Origin: Acetobacteraceae bacterium
Lineage (GTDB): Bacteria; Pseudomonadota; Alphaproteobacteria; Acetobacterales; Acetobacteraceae
Direction: 5' to 3'
Assembly: GCA_024280945.1 (NCBI GenBank)
Contig: JAMXLO010000032.1
Coordinates: forward strand, 1-64,000
Length of the DNA: 64,000 nt
Below are positions 44,952 through 53,189 of the stretch, piece by piece. Within the stretch, counting starts at the first letter, position 1; each line of letters opens with the position of its first letter. A program made the position numbers and the translations under genes. The notes below the pieces were generated by a model, which was given only the letters and a program-made list of their open reading frames with translations, made no database searches and was not told the origin of the DNA.

Positions 44952-44960
44952 GATCGATCG

Positions 44961-45827
44961 ATGCTGACGATCGGAGCCTTCGTGCTGCTGCTTGGGTGTG
45001 TGTTTGGCAGCTATCTCGTGTCTGGCGGCAGCTTCGATGTCTTGGTCGAAGCGATACCGTTTGAGATGTGGACGATTGGAGGCGCGGCTGTCGGCGCTTT
45101 CATGATGGCAAACAGCATGCACGACCTGAAGCATGCGCTGGGCAACTTCAGGAAGATCTTCGGCGGCGCCGCGTTTCACAAGCAGGACTATGTCGACCTG
45201 CTGAGCCTGCTGTACTTCCTGGTCAGGCTAGCCACCACCAAGGGCAATATGGCACTTGAGCCGCACATCGAGAAGCCGGATGAAAGCCCCGCATTTCAGA
45301 AGTTCCCCAAGATTCTGGCGAACAGATTTGCCAGCGCGATGATCTGCGACTACCTGCGGATGGTCGGGATGAATGCCGATGATCCCAACCAGATCGAAGA
45401 TGTCATGGCGCGGGAACTGAAGAAGACACTGAAAGAGGAGCTGCACGCAGCTCACGCCCTACAGAACATGGCTGATGGTCTGCCGGCACTCGGCATCGTT
45501 GCGGCAGTCCTTGGTGTGATCAAGACCATGTCGCATATCGACCGACCGCCGGCAATCCTCGGCGCGATGATCGCGAGCGCCCTGTGCGGAACGTTCCTCG
45601 GTGTGCTCTTGGCATACGGCCTGGCTGGTCCTTGCGCGAACCGCCTGCAATCGGTCGTCGAGGAAGAGGCGAAGTTCTACGAAGTGATCCGCGCCGTGCT
45701 GGTTACGCATCTGCACGGCAATGCGCCCCAGGTCAGTGTCGAATCTGGCCGCAAGATGGTGCCCAACGAGCACATGCCGACGTTCCTGGAACTGGAAGAG
45801 GCGGTGCAATCGGTGCACATCAGCTAG
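44961..45827 (+). CDS. motA: Flagellar motor stator protein MotA
   Basis: A 288-residue stator subunit with four membrane helices (two N-terminal, two near residues 175-225). Typical stretches: 'IGGAAVGAFMMANSMHDLKH', the cytoplasmic loop 'LRMVGMNADDPNQIEDVMAR', and 'LPALGIVAAVLGVIKTM' with the conserved channel proline. The TAG stop is contributed by the first bases of a palindromic repeat (CTAGTGTC). No other flagellar gene is in the window. Confidence 0.94.
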   Translation: MLTIGAFVLLLGCVFGSYLVSGGSFDVLVEAIPFEMWTIGGAAVGAFMMANSMHDLKHALGNFRKIFGGAAFHKQDYVDLLSLLYFLVRLATTKGNMALEPHIEKPDESPAFQKFPKILANRFASAMICDYLRMVGMNADDPNQIEDVMARELKKTLKEELHAAHALQNMADGLPALGIVAAVLGVIKTMSHIDRPPAILGAMIASALCGTFLGVLLAYGLAGPCANRLQSVVEEEAKFYEVIRAVLVTHLHGNAPQVSVESGRKMVPNEHMPTFLELEEAVQSVHIS

Positions 45828-45900
45828 TGTCGTGGTTCCGAAGTCCGCCGCTTTGTGGATCAGCCGCCGTAGCGGACTTCGGAACCATAAGCCACACTAG
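45824..45900. repeat. Palindromic repeat, copy 1 (overlaps motA stop)
   Basis: Runs from CTAGTGTCGTGGTTCCGAAG to a mirrored CCACACTAG. Inner arms GGTTCCGAAGTCCGC and GCGGACTTCGGAACC are perfectly complementary, giving a long cruciform-capable hairpin. Its first bases supply the motA stop codon. It is homologous along its length to the inverted copy that follows 13 bp later. Confidence 0.82.
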
Positions 45901-45913
45901 CATCAACGGTTTG

Positions 45914-45988
45914 CTAGTGCCCTTATCGATTCGGACGTCCGTATCTAGCTGATCCACACTGTGACGGACTTCCGAATCGGGACACTAG
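45914..45988. repeat. Palindromic repeat, copy 2 (inverted relative to copy 1)
   Basis: Ends CGGACTTCCGAATCGGGACACTAG; read on the other strand it starts CTAGTGTCCCGATTCGGAAG and aligns with copy 1, sharing GTGTGGATCAGC-like centre sequence. Inner arms are GATTCGGACGTCCG and CGGACTTCCGAATC. The pair resembles a head-to-head insertion of a non-coding miniature element. The remaining 163 bp before mscL hold nothing I recognise. Confidence 0.8.
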
Positions 45989-46151
45989 CGGTCCATCCCG
46001 ATCTCGTCATTGGCCTTCACAAGCCGCGCCGGCGTAGCGCGAGGCAGAACCCGGCGGCGCGACACCGACCGGCGCGTGGCCCTGGCTCCCTAGTTGACGC
46101 TGCATCAGCTATGACTGTTCACCTCCGAACCGCACGGAAGGGAATAGCTCT

Positions 46152-46616
46152 ATGTCAGCCAGTCGCGCATCGCTCAAGGCACCTTCGTGGCTCACCGAGT
46201 TTCGCGCCTTCATCATGCGGGGCAGCGTGGTGGATCTTGCCGTGGGCATCATTATTGGCGCCGCCTTCACGGGCGTCGTGAACAGCCTAGTGAAGGATGT
46301 CATCAATCCTATTCTCGGCCTCATCGTCGGCGGCATCGATTTCTCCAACGTGTTCTTTACGCTCAACGGCCAGCACTACGCGACCTTGGCCGACGCTCAG
46401 CACGCAGGCGCCCCGACGCTGAACCTTGGCATGTTCATCAATGCAATCATCAACTTTGTCATCATCGGTTTCGCCATCTTTTGGGTGGTGAAGGCGCTGA
46501 CACGTATGCACCTGCGGCAAGACGCGACGCCCGCGCCAACCAAGACGGAAGAACTGCTCGCAGAGATTCGCGACATCCTGAAGGATCGGCCGGAGACGCA
46601 ACCAGTGCAGCGCTGA
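46152..46616 (+). CDS. mscL: Large-conductance mechanosensitive channel MscL (copy 1)
   Basis: A 154-residue channel with an N-terminal amphipathic helix ('LTEFRAFIMRGSVVDLAVG'), TM1 with the glycine-rich pore face, a periplasmic loop ('NGQHYATLADAQHAGAPTLN'), TM2 ('INAIINFVIIGFAIFWVVKA') and a charged C-terminal bundle ('EELLAEIRDIL'). Complete and normal length. It opens at near-lytic membrane tension. A second, roughly three-quarters identical mscL is at 57.9-58.3 kb. Confidence 0.96.
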   Translation: MSASRASLKAPSWLTEFRAFIMRGSVVDLAVGIIIGAAFTGVVNSLVKDVINPILGLIVGGIDFSNVFFTLNGQHYATLADAQHAGAPTLNLGMFINAIINFVIIGFAIFWVVKALTRMHLRQDATPAPTKTEELLAEIRDILKDRPETQPVQR

Positions 46617-46752
46617 TCTCGGCCTGAGCCACGCCGCCTCCGGCCATTGCCGACCGGGCGAATCCGGTGGAATGTGCCGGCGTTCCTCCGCTCGGCCCGC
46701 CCTTCAGGGGGCGTGCCGCCGGAGGAAGCCTCATCGGGACGTCCATACCGCC

Positions 46753-47817
46753 ATGAGAACCACCGTGGTCCGGCTTGCAGCGGTCCTGCTTGTGCTGCTG
46801 GGTTTCGCAGGATGCGCCAGTGACACGGCCGGGCTACGTGCTGAGGCTACCTGCCCAGTGGTCCGGCTCGCGCGCGTGCCTCTCGAGGCCCGGGGTGATA
46901 TGCTGTTCGTGCGCGCGCGGATCGACGGTGAGCCGATCACGTTGCTGGTGGATACCGGCGCGGAACGCACGCTGCTCACCGAAGCCACGGTCGATCGCCT
47001 GCACCTGCCACGCGATTTTCAGCACGCGACACGAACGTTCGGCATTGGCAGTCCAACGGCGACCTGGGACGCCAAACTGCGAAACGGCATCGAGTTGGGA
47101 GGTACCGAGTTTCCCGTGGACCGGGTTACGGTTGGTCGCTTTGCGATCAATGAGGCGGCGGGAAACCATGCTGACGGGCTGCTCGGTGCCGACATCCTGC
47201 TGCCCTTCGACATCGATCTGAACCTGCCCCTTCACGAGATGGCGCTCTACCGGCCACGGCACGGCTGTCGGGATGCACCACCGCCCTGGCATGAGGCCTA
47301 TGTCGCAGTCGATGGGGTCAGCACCCGTCAGGATCGCCTGCTATTGCCCTTCGAGCTCGACGGCATGCGTGGCACGGCTTTGCTGGATACCGGCGCGCAG
47401 ATGAGTTCAATCAGCCAGCACATGGCAGAACGGGTCGGGCTGCTTGAAGCCGATCTTGCAAGTGATCGCACAGTCATGGCGCACGGTGCCGCGCCTGATC
47501 AGATCCCTGTCCGGATCCACCGCTTCACGACATTCCGTGTCGGCCCGGCAGAGATGCACGCACCCGCCCTGCCGGTGGTGCCCATGTCGAGCGGCATGGG
47601 CGACGCCCTCATCGGCGGCGATTTCCTCCGCGGGAGACGTGTCTGGGTGTCGTTTTCGACACAGCAGCTCTTCCTGGCCCCGCTTGAACATGGTCCATGG
47701 CTCGCCGTGACCCGGACCGACGAGACTCCAGCCCTGAGCCCGGCGTCTGACAATTTTTTGCAAGAAAATTCTGCCACCGTTCCGATCGATGTCGTTGAAG
47801 ATCCTCATCGCCGATGA
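46753..47817 (+). CDS. Retropepsin-like aspartic protease with two D-T-G motifs, putative lipoprotein
   Basis: A 354-residue protein. The leader ends in a lipobox (LLGFAGC, Cys about 21), so it is probably anchored to a membrane and acts in the periplasm. Two aspartyl-protease blocks: LLVDTGAERTLL (Asp67) and ALLDTGAQMSSI (Asp212), each followed by a hydrophobic-hydrophobic-Gly strand ('DGLLGADILLPF', 'DALIGGDFLRGR'). Two retropepsin-like units in one chain could form an intramolecular dimer like pepsin. It overlaps the response-regulator start by 29 nt. Confidence 0.8.
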   Translation: MRTTVVRLAAVLLVLLGFAGCASDTAGLRAEATCPVVRLARVPLEARGDMLFVRARIDGEPITLLVDTGAERTLLTEATVDRLHLPRDFQHATRTFGIGSPTATWDAKLRNGIELGGTEFPVDRVTVGRFAINEAAGNHADGLLGADILLPFDIDLNLPLHEMALYRPRHGCRDAPPPWHEAYVAVDGVSTRQDRLLLPFELDGMRGTALLDTGAQMSSISQHMAERVGLLEADLASDRTVMAHGAAPDQIPVRIHRFTTFRVGPAEMHAPALPVVPMSSGMGDALIGGDFLRGRRVWVSFSTQQLFLAPLEHGPWLAVTRTDETPALSPASDNFLQENSATVPIDVVEDPHRR

Positions 47818-48454
47818 CCACGCCCTGCTGCGACAGGGTCTTCGTCAACTGCTGGGCGATGAGAACCCCGACTACGAGTTTGTCGAGGCAGACGGCTTCA
47901 ACGCCGCTCTCGAGGCGCTTGCCCAGAGTGAGGCGGATCTTCTGCTCATCGATCTTGGCATGCCGGACATGTGCGGCGCGGAAAGCCTCAGGCAACTCAG
48001 GGCAGCGCATCCCGACACGAAGGTCGCGGTTCTCACAGGCGCAGACGACCGCGCAACGATCCTTCATTGCCTGGGCGCCGGCGTGCATGGCTACATCGTG
48101 AAGTCTTCGCCCGTGGCAGAGATTTTGCGCGCCATCAGCACGATCATGGCCGGTGGCGTCTATGTGGCGCCATCGCTGGCGCAGATCGGCTCGATCCAGG
48201 CCTTGCCCCCATCCGACCCCCCTGCAGACCATGCCGCGGCAAGCGATGCTCCCGGTGCCGATCTGCCTCGCTTTACCAGTCGTCAGCGGGACGTGCTGAG
48301 GCTCCTGGCTCAAGGCCGTTCGACGAAAGAGATCGCCCGGACGCTGGACCTGGGTCCTGGAACGGTGAAGATCCACCTTGGGGCCATATTTCGAGCGCTG
48401 AACGCACACAACCGCACCGAGGCAGTTGTGCTGGCAGCTCGCCTCAATCTGTAA
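47789..48454 (+). CDS. NarL/FixJ-type response regulator
   Basis: A 221-residue two-component regulator. Receiver domain (1-120): acidic pair Asp9/Asp10, phospho-acceptor Asp55 in 'LLLIDLGMPD', Thr in VLTGAD and Lys in IVKSS. A LuxR-type HTH occupies 160-221 ('FTSRQRDVLRLLAQGRSTKE'). It starts inside the upstream protease gene and overlaps the convergent kinase gene by 11 nt at the 3' end. The kinase opposite is its obvious partner. Confidence 0.93.
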   Translation: MSLKILIADDHALLRQGLRQLLGDENPDYEFVEADGFNAALEALAQSEADLLLIDLGMPDMCGAESLRQLRAAHPDTKVAVLTGADDRATILHCLGAGVHGYIVKSSPVAEILRAISTIMAGGVYVAPSLAQIGSIQALPPSDPPADHAAASDAPGADLPRFTSRQRDVLRLLAQGRSTKEIARTLDLGPGTVKIHLGAIFRALNAHNRTEAVVLAARLNL

Positions 48455-50258
48455 CCATCAGCTCCCGGGTCTGCAGCAGGAGCTGGGTGACCTTGGCGCG
48501 CAGCACTGCCGGATCGATTGGCTTGATAAGCCAGGCTGCGCCAGACCGGCGAAGCTCATCCAGGGCGGCGGAATCGGTCGCTCCGGTTACGATAACACCG
48601 GGAATCGTTCGATCGAAGCTGGCATTCAGGAGGGCGAGCAAATCCACACCGCTCGCATTCGGACCTAGGTCGCGATCGACAATCGCTATGTCCGGCGGCT
48701 CATCGCCCGTGGCCCAAAGAGCCCCATCAACGCTGCCCACAAGCGTCACTCGTGCGCCCCAATCGGCGATCTCTCGCGCCAACCCCTCGCGCACCAGAGG
48801 ATCATCGTCGACCAGCAGGATCCGCTTGCCGGCAAGCGAGGGGGCGGGACGATCTTCTCCAACCTGAACCGGCAGCGGCTCGGTCGCTGTGGGCACGTGC
48901 GCGACGAAGGAGGTGCCTATCCCAACCACAGACTCGATGTCGATCTGCAGGTCCAGCAGCCGCGCCAGACGGCGAACGATGGCGAGGCCCAGACCGAGGC
49001 CACGTTCTGCGGCATTCGCGTTATCAAGGCGCTGGAATTCCTGAAACGCTTGTTCGATCTGATCGTTCGGTATTCCCGGCCCAGTGTCGCTCACCTCAAC
49101 AGTCGCGATGTTGCCGCGCTGGCAGCATTGCACCGTGACCTGTCCGTGCCGTGTATAGCGGACGGCATTGGAGATGAGGTTGCGCAGGATGCTTTCCAGC
49201 AGCACCGGATCGGTGTGCAGCACACAGGTCCCCGGCTCGATGTCGAGCGCGAGCCCTTTATCGGCCGCCGATCCGGCAAATGCACTTCGCAGACGCGCGA
49301 AGACCTCCTCGATCGGGAAGTCCCGTGGGTTCGGCTCGACCACGCCGGCATTCAGTTTCGATACGTCGAGCAGCGAGTTGAACATCATCTGCATCGACTC
49401 TGCCGCCGAAGCCATGTTGCCGACCAGTCTGACAGCCTCGTCGCCAGAGACGCGACGACGTAGTGCGCTGATGAACAGGTTCATCGCGTGGAGAGGCTGG
49501 CGCAGGTCATGGCTCGCCGTGGCGAGGAACTGCGACTTAGCCCGATCGGCGCTGACTGCAGCATCTCGCGCGCTTTGCAAGGCGGCGCGAACCGCTGCAC
49601 TGGCGCGTGCAAAGAACGCCGCCAGGACGCAGGCTGCCAGCATCATCAGCAACGCAAACACGCCGCCGGCCGCTGCAACTCCCGTCGCCAGGTTCTGGTC
49701 GCGTTGCCGCCCATCGAGCCACGAATTCAGCCACTGCCCCTCATGCGTCGCGATCGTGGCGATGTCGGCGCGCAGCTTGTCCATGACAGCCAGGCCGGTG
49801 TTGCTGCGCACCAGGGCGAGTGCCTCGGCCGTTCTGCCATTCTGCTGCAATTCCACGGCGTGGCGAAGCTCGTTGAGCTTGGTCGTTACCAGAGCCGCAG
49901 TCTCGTTGAGGCGCGCCAGTTCGGTGCCATCGCCCAGCGGACTGCTCAGCGCCTGGTGCAGCCGCAGTAGGAGCTGGCCGCTCGCGGCAGGCGCCGCATC
50001 GTATGGGAGCAGGTAGCCTGTGTCGCCAGTCAACAGGTAGCCCCGCTGACCGGATTCCGCATCGGCGACGCGAGCCTCCAGCGAACGGAGGTCGCCGATC
50101 ACCTGTTCTGCAAAGCGGATAGCGAGCGCGCTGGACCGCTGCTGCTCGCTGCTGTCGACAACGAAGAACACCAACAGACAGGCGAGCAGAATGAGGGCGC
50201 CGATCGACAGCAGGGCTGGGGCACGCAGCGATCCGGAGTCCACGGGCTTCTCTCGCAA
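48444..50258 (-). CDS. Hybrid sensor histidine kinase with CHASE3-like sensor and receiver domain
   Basis: A 604-residue membrane kinase. TM1 (14-34), a periplasmic CHASE3-like four-helix domain ('ESGQRGYLLTGDTGYLLPYD', 40-185), TM2 (193-216), HisKA with His250 in 'ASHDLRQPLHAMN', HATPase_c ('LRNLISNAVRYT', 'DTGPGIP', 'GLGLGLAI'), and a C-terminal receiver (about 478-600, 'LLVDDDPLVREG', phospho-Asp in 'IAIVDRDLG', 'LIKPID'). It is tail-to-tail with the NarL-type regulator. The internal receiver may be a phosphate sink. Signal unknown. Confidence 0.92.
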   Translation of the reverse strand: MREKPVDSGSLRAPALLSIGALILLACLLVFFVVDSSEQQRSSALAIRFAEQVIGDLRSLEARVADAESGQRGYLLTGDTGYLLPYDAAPAASGQLLLRLHQALSSPLGDGTELARLNETAALVTTKLNELRHAVELQQNGRTAEALALVRSNTGLAVMDKLRADIATIATHEGQWLNSWLDGRQRDQNLATGVAAAGGVFALLMMLAACVLAAFFARASAAVRAALQSARDAAVSADRAKSQFLATASHDLRQPLHAMNLFISALRRRVSGDEAVRLVGNMASAAESMQMMFNSLLDVSKLNAGVVEPNPRDFPIEEVFARLRSAFAGSAADKGLALDIEPGTCVLHTDPVLLESILRNLISNAVRYTRHGQVTVQCCQRGNIATVEVSDTGPGIPNDQIEQAFQEFQRLDNANAAERGLGLGLAIVRRLARLLDLQIDIESVVGIGTSFVAHVPTATEPLPVQVGEDRPAPSLAGKRILLVDDDPLVREGLAREIADWGARVTLVGSVDGALWATGDEPPDIAIVDRDLGPNASGVDLLALLNASFDRTIPGVIVTGATDSAALDELRRSGAAWLIKPIDPAVLRAKVTQLLLQTRELMVTD

Positions 50259-50439
50259 TTGCAGCCGTGGACCCTAGCGGGCGGCCGGTGTCGGATCGGT
50301 TACGACCAGTTCGCCGGCATAGATCGCGACCTAGTCCCAACGTCCGATGGAAGCCCATTCCCCATGGCCGAATAGCGTCGCGTCGTTGCCCAGAGGTATT
50401 GAACGGCAGGAGCTTTCGTGCCCCAAGGAGGTTCAACAA

Positions 50440-50685
50440 ATGCAAGTCACGTTAGAAGCCGCGATGAGCCCACTTGTCCTGTGCGACCGGCTATTGACCT
50501 TGGCGCAGGATGCGGATCGCGCAGGGCTGCGGCGGGCGGCCGAGAGCCTGCTGGATTTGGTCGGGGCCGTGCTTGAGCCGATGCCCAAGGGTCAGCGCAG
50601 GCGCAACTCCCAGTCCTCGCCGACTATCGGCGGTCCGAAGTCGCTATGCGGATGGCTGGCCACGAGCCGGAACCCAGCCTGCTGA
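50440..50685 (+). CDS. Small uncharacterised protein overlapping the MarR-GNAT gene antisense
   Basis: An 81-residue ORF from MQVTLEAAMSPLVLCDRLL, helical at first ('TLAQDADRAGLRRAAESLLD') and basic after residue 50. An excellent AAGGAGG lies 8 nt upstream of ATG, stronger than most sites in the window, which is the main reason to believe it. Its last 94 nt overlap the convergent MarR-GNAT gene, so the C-terminal 30 residues may be an evolutionary overrun. I do not recognise a family. Confidence 0.55.
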   Translation: MQVTLEAAMSPLVLCDRLLTLAQDADRAGLRRAAESLLDLVGAVLEPMPKGQRRRNSQSSPTIGGPKSLCGWLATSRNPAC

Positions 50686-51524
50686 TAGATGTTTCGCGCG
50701 GCTACCAGCACATCGTTCGTCCATAGCGTCATGGTGCGGTACCCGGCGCACCGCGCAAATGCGATGCACTCGGCCACCAGGCGGCGACCGATCCCGGCGC
50801 CGCGCGCCGACGGTTCCACGATCAGCAGGCGGAGCTTCGCTTCCGCCGCGGATTTCCGGACCAGAAATACCGACCCCACGTTCACGCCGTCGCACTCGGC
50901 AATCCAGCAACGCTCGACCCTTGGATCATGGCTTGCGAGGAAATCGCCACCGACGCGCGCCACCATGGCCTCGAAGCGGCTGTCAAACCCGTATTCCTGC
51001 GCATAGATTGCGCCGTGACGCGCTATCACCCAGCCAATGTCGCCGGGTCGATGCTGGCGCAGCAGCCATGGCCTGGGCGATACAGTATGGGCGAGAAACG
51101 ACTCGATCCTCGCCATCGCGTCCACAAGGGACTCCTGAGCCGCCTCTGGCAGTGTGACCAGGAGCCTGCTGACTTCCGCGCGCGACCGCTGGTCCAGCGG
51201 GGCGAAGGCGGCACGGCCGGCCTCGGTCAGCGAGACCATACTCTGCCGCCGGTCGGTGGTTGATAGCGACCGGGCCAACAGGCCGTCGCGTTCCAGCCGC
51301 TGGAAAATGCGGCTCAGATAGCCCGCATCAAGGTCCAGCTCCCTGCACAGCTCAGCCGCGGTAGTCCCGTCACGCTGGCTCAGCTCGTAGAGCACACGCG
51401 CCTCGGTCAAGGAAAAGCTGCTTTGGAGCAGTCCTTCCTGAAGTGCGCCAATGGTCCGCGTGTAGACGCGATTGAAGCGGCGGACGGCAGCTATACGGCT
51501 GTCAGATGCAGGTGGCAAATCCAT
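50592..51524 (-). CDS. MarR-GNAT fusion: winged-helix regulator with acetyltransferase domain
   Basis: A 310-residue fusion. Residues 10-140 form a MarR winged helix ('TTAAELCRELDLDAGYLSRI', wing 'LARSLSTTDRRQSMVSLTEA'). Residues 150-310 form a GNAT domain with acetyl-CoA loop 'VEPSARGAGIGRRLVAECIA'. Such bifunctional MarR/GNAT proteins are known as a family; one idea is that the acetyltransferase detoxifies the ligand the regulator senses. I start at the ATG of MDLPPAS rather than a TTG 12 codons upstream, which would run through a palindromic operator. Confidence 0.87.
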   Translation of the reverse strand: MDLPPASDSRIAAVRRFNRVYTRTIGALQEGLLQSSFSLTEARVLYELSQRDGTTAAELCRELDLDAGYLSRIFQRLERDGLLARSLSTTDRRQSMVSLTEAGRAAFAPLDQRSRAEVSRLLVTLPEAAQESLVDAMARIESFLAHTVSPRPWLLRQHRPGDIGWVIARHGAIYAQEYGFDSRFEAMVARVGGDFLASHDPRVERCWIAECDGVNVGSVFLVRKSAAEAKLRLLIVEPSARGAGIGRRLVAECIAFARCAGYRTMTLWTNDVLVAARNIYQQAGFRLVASHPHSDFGPPIVGEDWELRLR

Positions 51525-51542
51525 GACTAGATCTTGGATCAA

Positions 51543-51557
51543 CTTGACTGGGTCAAG
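51543..51557. promoter_or_regulatory. Candidate MarR-type operator upstream of the MarR-GNAT gene
   Basis: CTTGAC-TGG-GTCAAG is a perfect 6-bp inverted repeat with a 3-bp spacer, centred about 26 bp upstream of the chosen start. Position and symmetry suit autoregulation by the MarR part of the encoded protein. The remainder of the 290-bp gap to the monooxygenase gene shows nothing I recognise. Confidence 0.5.
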
Positions 51558-51813
51558 CAAACTGTTGGGCGGACGCTCAGTGCAACGTGATCGCCGCCAG
51601 CTCCCTCACCGGCCCCAACGGCGCCTTTGGGGCGAGCGAAACCACAGCAGCAGCCGTCAGGCGGGTATGCCTCGGTCGACGGCCGAGACGGCCGCCGGGG
51701 AGAGACCACGTGGAAGCCTGGATCTGACAGGAGGGCGGCGCATCCTGAGTTGACGAACCGGGGAGTCTCGCGACCATACTCGCGGGTAGTTCCAGCGAGA
51801 AACGGACGCAGAC

Positions 51814-53073
51814 ATGAAGCTCCTCTGGTTCCATCTCATGCCATACACCGAACTTCCGGATGATTTCCGGCAGAAGAATCCCTCGGTGTGGGTCGACATC
51901 CATTCGACGCTGTTCGACCCCAAACGTGCGCATCTGATGTACAACGACTTCATGGACGAGATGGAGTTCGCAGCCGACTGCGGCTTCGATGCGGTCTGCT
52001 GCAATGAACACCATTCGAATGGCTATGGCCTGATGCCATCGCCCAACCTGATCGCCTCGGCCGTGTCGCGACGCACGCGCGATACCGCAATCTGCGTGAT
52101 GGGTAACTCCCTCGCACTTTACAATCCGCCGACGCGCGTCGCCGAAGAGTTTGCGATGATCGACTGCATATCCGGCGGTCGACTGATCGCCGGTTTCCCG
52201 GTCGGCACGCCGATGGACACTTGCTATGCTTATGGCCAGAACCCGAGCATGCTGCGCGACCGCTACTACGAGGCGCATGATCTGGTGATGCGTGCGTGGC
52301 AGGAGCGCGACACGTTCGCGTTCAGCGGAAGGTTCAACCAGCAACGCTATGTGAACATCTGGCCCCGTCCGGTGCAGCGCCCGCATCCGCCGGTGTGGAT
52401 CCCCGGCGGCGGCTCGATCGAGACCTGGCAGTGGTGCGCGCGGATGGACTACGTCTACGCCTATCTTTCCTACTTCGGCTATAAGGACGGAAAGGCGACG
52501 ATGGACGGGTTCTGGGGCGAGATGGCGCGCCTGGGCAAGGATCGCAATCCATATCGCGCCGGCTTCCTGCAATTCGTCGGCGTTGCCGAGTCACGCGAGA
52601 AGGCGTGGGAGCTGTATCGCGAACCGGCGGAGTATTTCTACGGCCGCTGTCTGCACGTCGATCCGATGTGGGCGACACCGCCCGGCTATATCACCGAGGC
52701 GACGCAGCGCGCCGGCATCGAGAGCCAGATCGGCCGCGCCGCCGCCTCCAGCGCGCGCTCCCGCCAGCGGGCGACAGAGATGCAGGACATCGTCGACCTG
52801 GGCTACGTCATCATCGGCTCGCCGGACGAGGTGGTCGAGCAACTGACCGAGGTCGCGACATCACTGAACGTCGGCCATCTGATGCTGCTGCTGCAGTACG
52901 GCAATATGAACAAGGAGCTTACCAAGTACAATACGAAGCTGTTCTCCGAGGCCGTGATGCCGAAACTGAAGCCGTTGTTCGATGAGTGGGAAGACCGCTG
53001 GTGGCCGCAGCCGATGGAGCGAGGTCAGCGGGCGGACGTGCCGGCCTTCGTTCCGGGACTGGCCGCGGAGTAG
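51814..53073 (+). CDS. Luciferase-like (LLM class) flavin-dependent monooxygenase
   Basis: TIM-barrel monooxygenase of 419 residues. Recognisable stretches are 'MEFAADCGFDAVCCNEHHSN', 'AEEFAMIDCISGGRLIAGFP' and 'IWPRPVQRPHPPVWIPGGGS', typical of alkanal/alkanesulfonate-type group A enzymes using reduced FMN. No flavin reductase adjoins it. The substrate is unknown. The start ATGAAGCTCCTC follows an AACGGACGCAGAC leader without a strong Shine-Dalgarno sequence. Confidence 0.9.
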   Translation: MKLLWFHLMPYTELPDDFRQKNPSVWVDIHSTLFDPKRAHLMYNDFMDEMEFAADCGFDAVCCNEHHSNGYGLMPSPNLIASAVSRRTRDTAICVMGNSLALYNPPTRVAEEFAMIDCISGGRLIAGFPVGTPMDTCYAYGQNPSMLRDRYYEAHDLVMRAWQERDTFAFSGRFNQQRYVNIWPRPVQRPHPPVWIPGGGSIETWQWCARMDYVYAYLSYFGYKDGKATMDGFWGEMARLGKDRNPYRAGFLQFVGVAESREKAWELYREPAEYFYGRCLHVDPMWATPPGYITEATQRAGIESQIGRAAASSARSRQRATEMQDIVDLGYVIIGSPDEVVEQLTEVATSLNVGHLMLLLQYGNMNKELTKYNTKLFSEAVMPKLKPLFDEWEDRWWPQPMERGQRADVPAFVPGLAAE

Positions 53074-53087
53074 AGTGGAGGTCCGGC

Positions 53088-53182
53088 TGTCATTGCGACC
53101 CCCGCGTAAGCGGGGCAAGCGATCCCGGTGGTTATGCGCAGTGTCATCGAGTGCTTCGTCGCTGCGCTCCTCGCAATTGACA
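53088..53182. repeat. REP-like interspersed element between monooxygenase and ackA genes
   Basis: Begins TGTCATTGCGACCCCCGCG and ends CTCCTCGCAATTGACA, so the termini are inverted (TGTCATTGCGA against TCGCAATTGACA). Read on the other strand it gives the familiar 'TTGCGAGGAGCGCAGCGACG' REP-type motif. The element fills nearly all of the 116-bp gap between convergent stop codons. Confidence 0.78.
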
Positions 53183-53189
53183 GGGGCTC

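Noticed and set aside
51577-52572. Minus-strand ORF of 331 codons opposite the luciferase-like monooxygenase
   Set aside because: Shadow of a strongly conserved gene; no ribosome site and no family resemblance.
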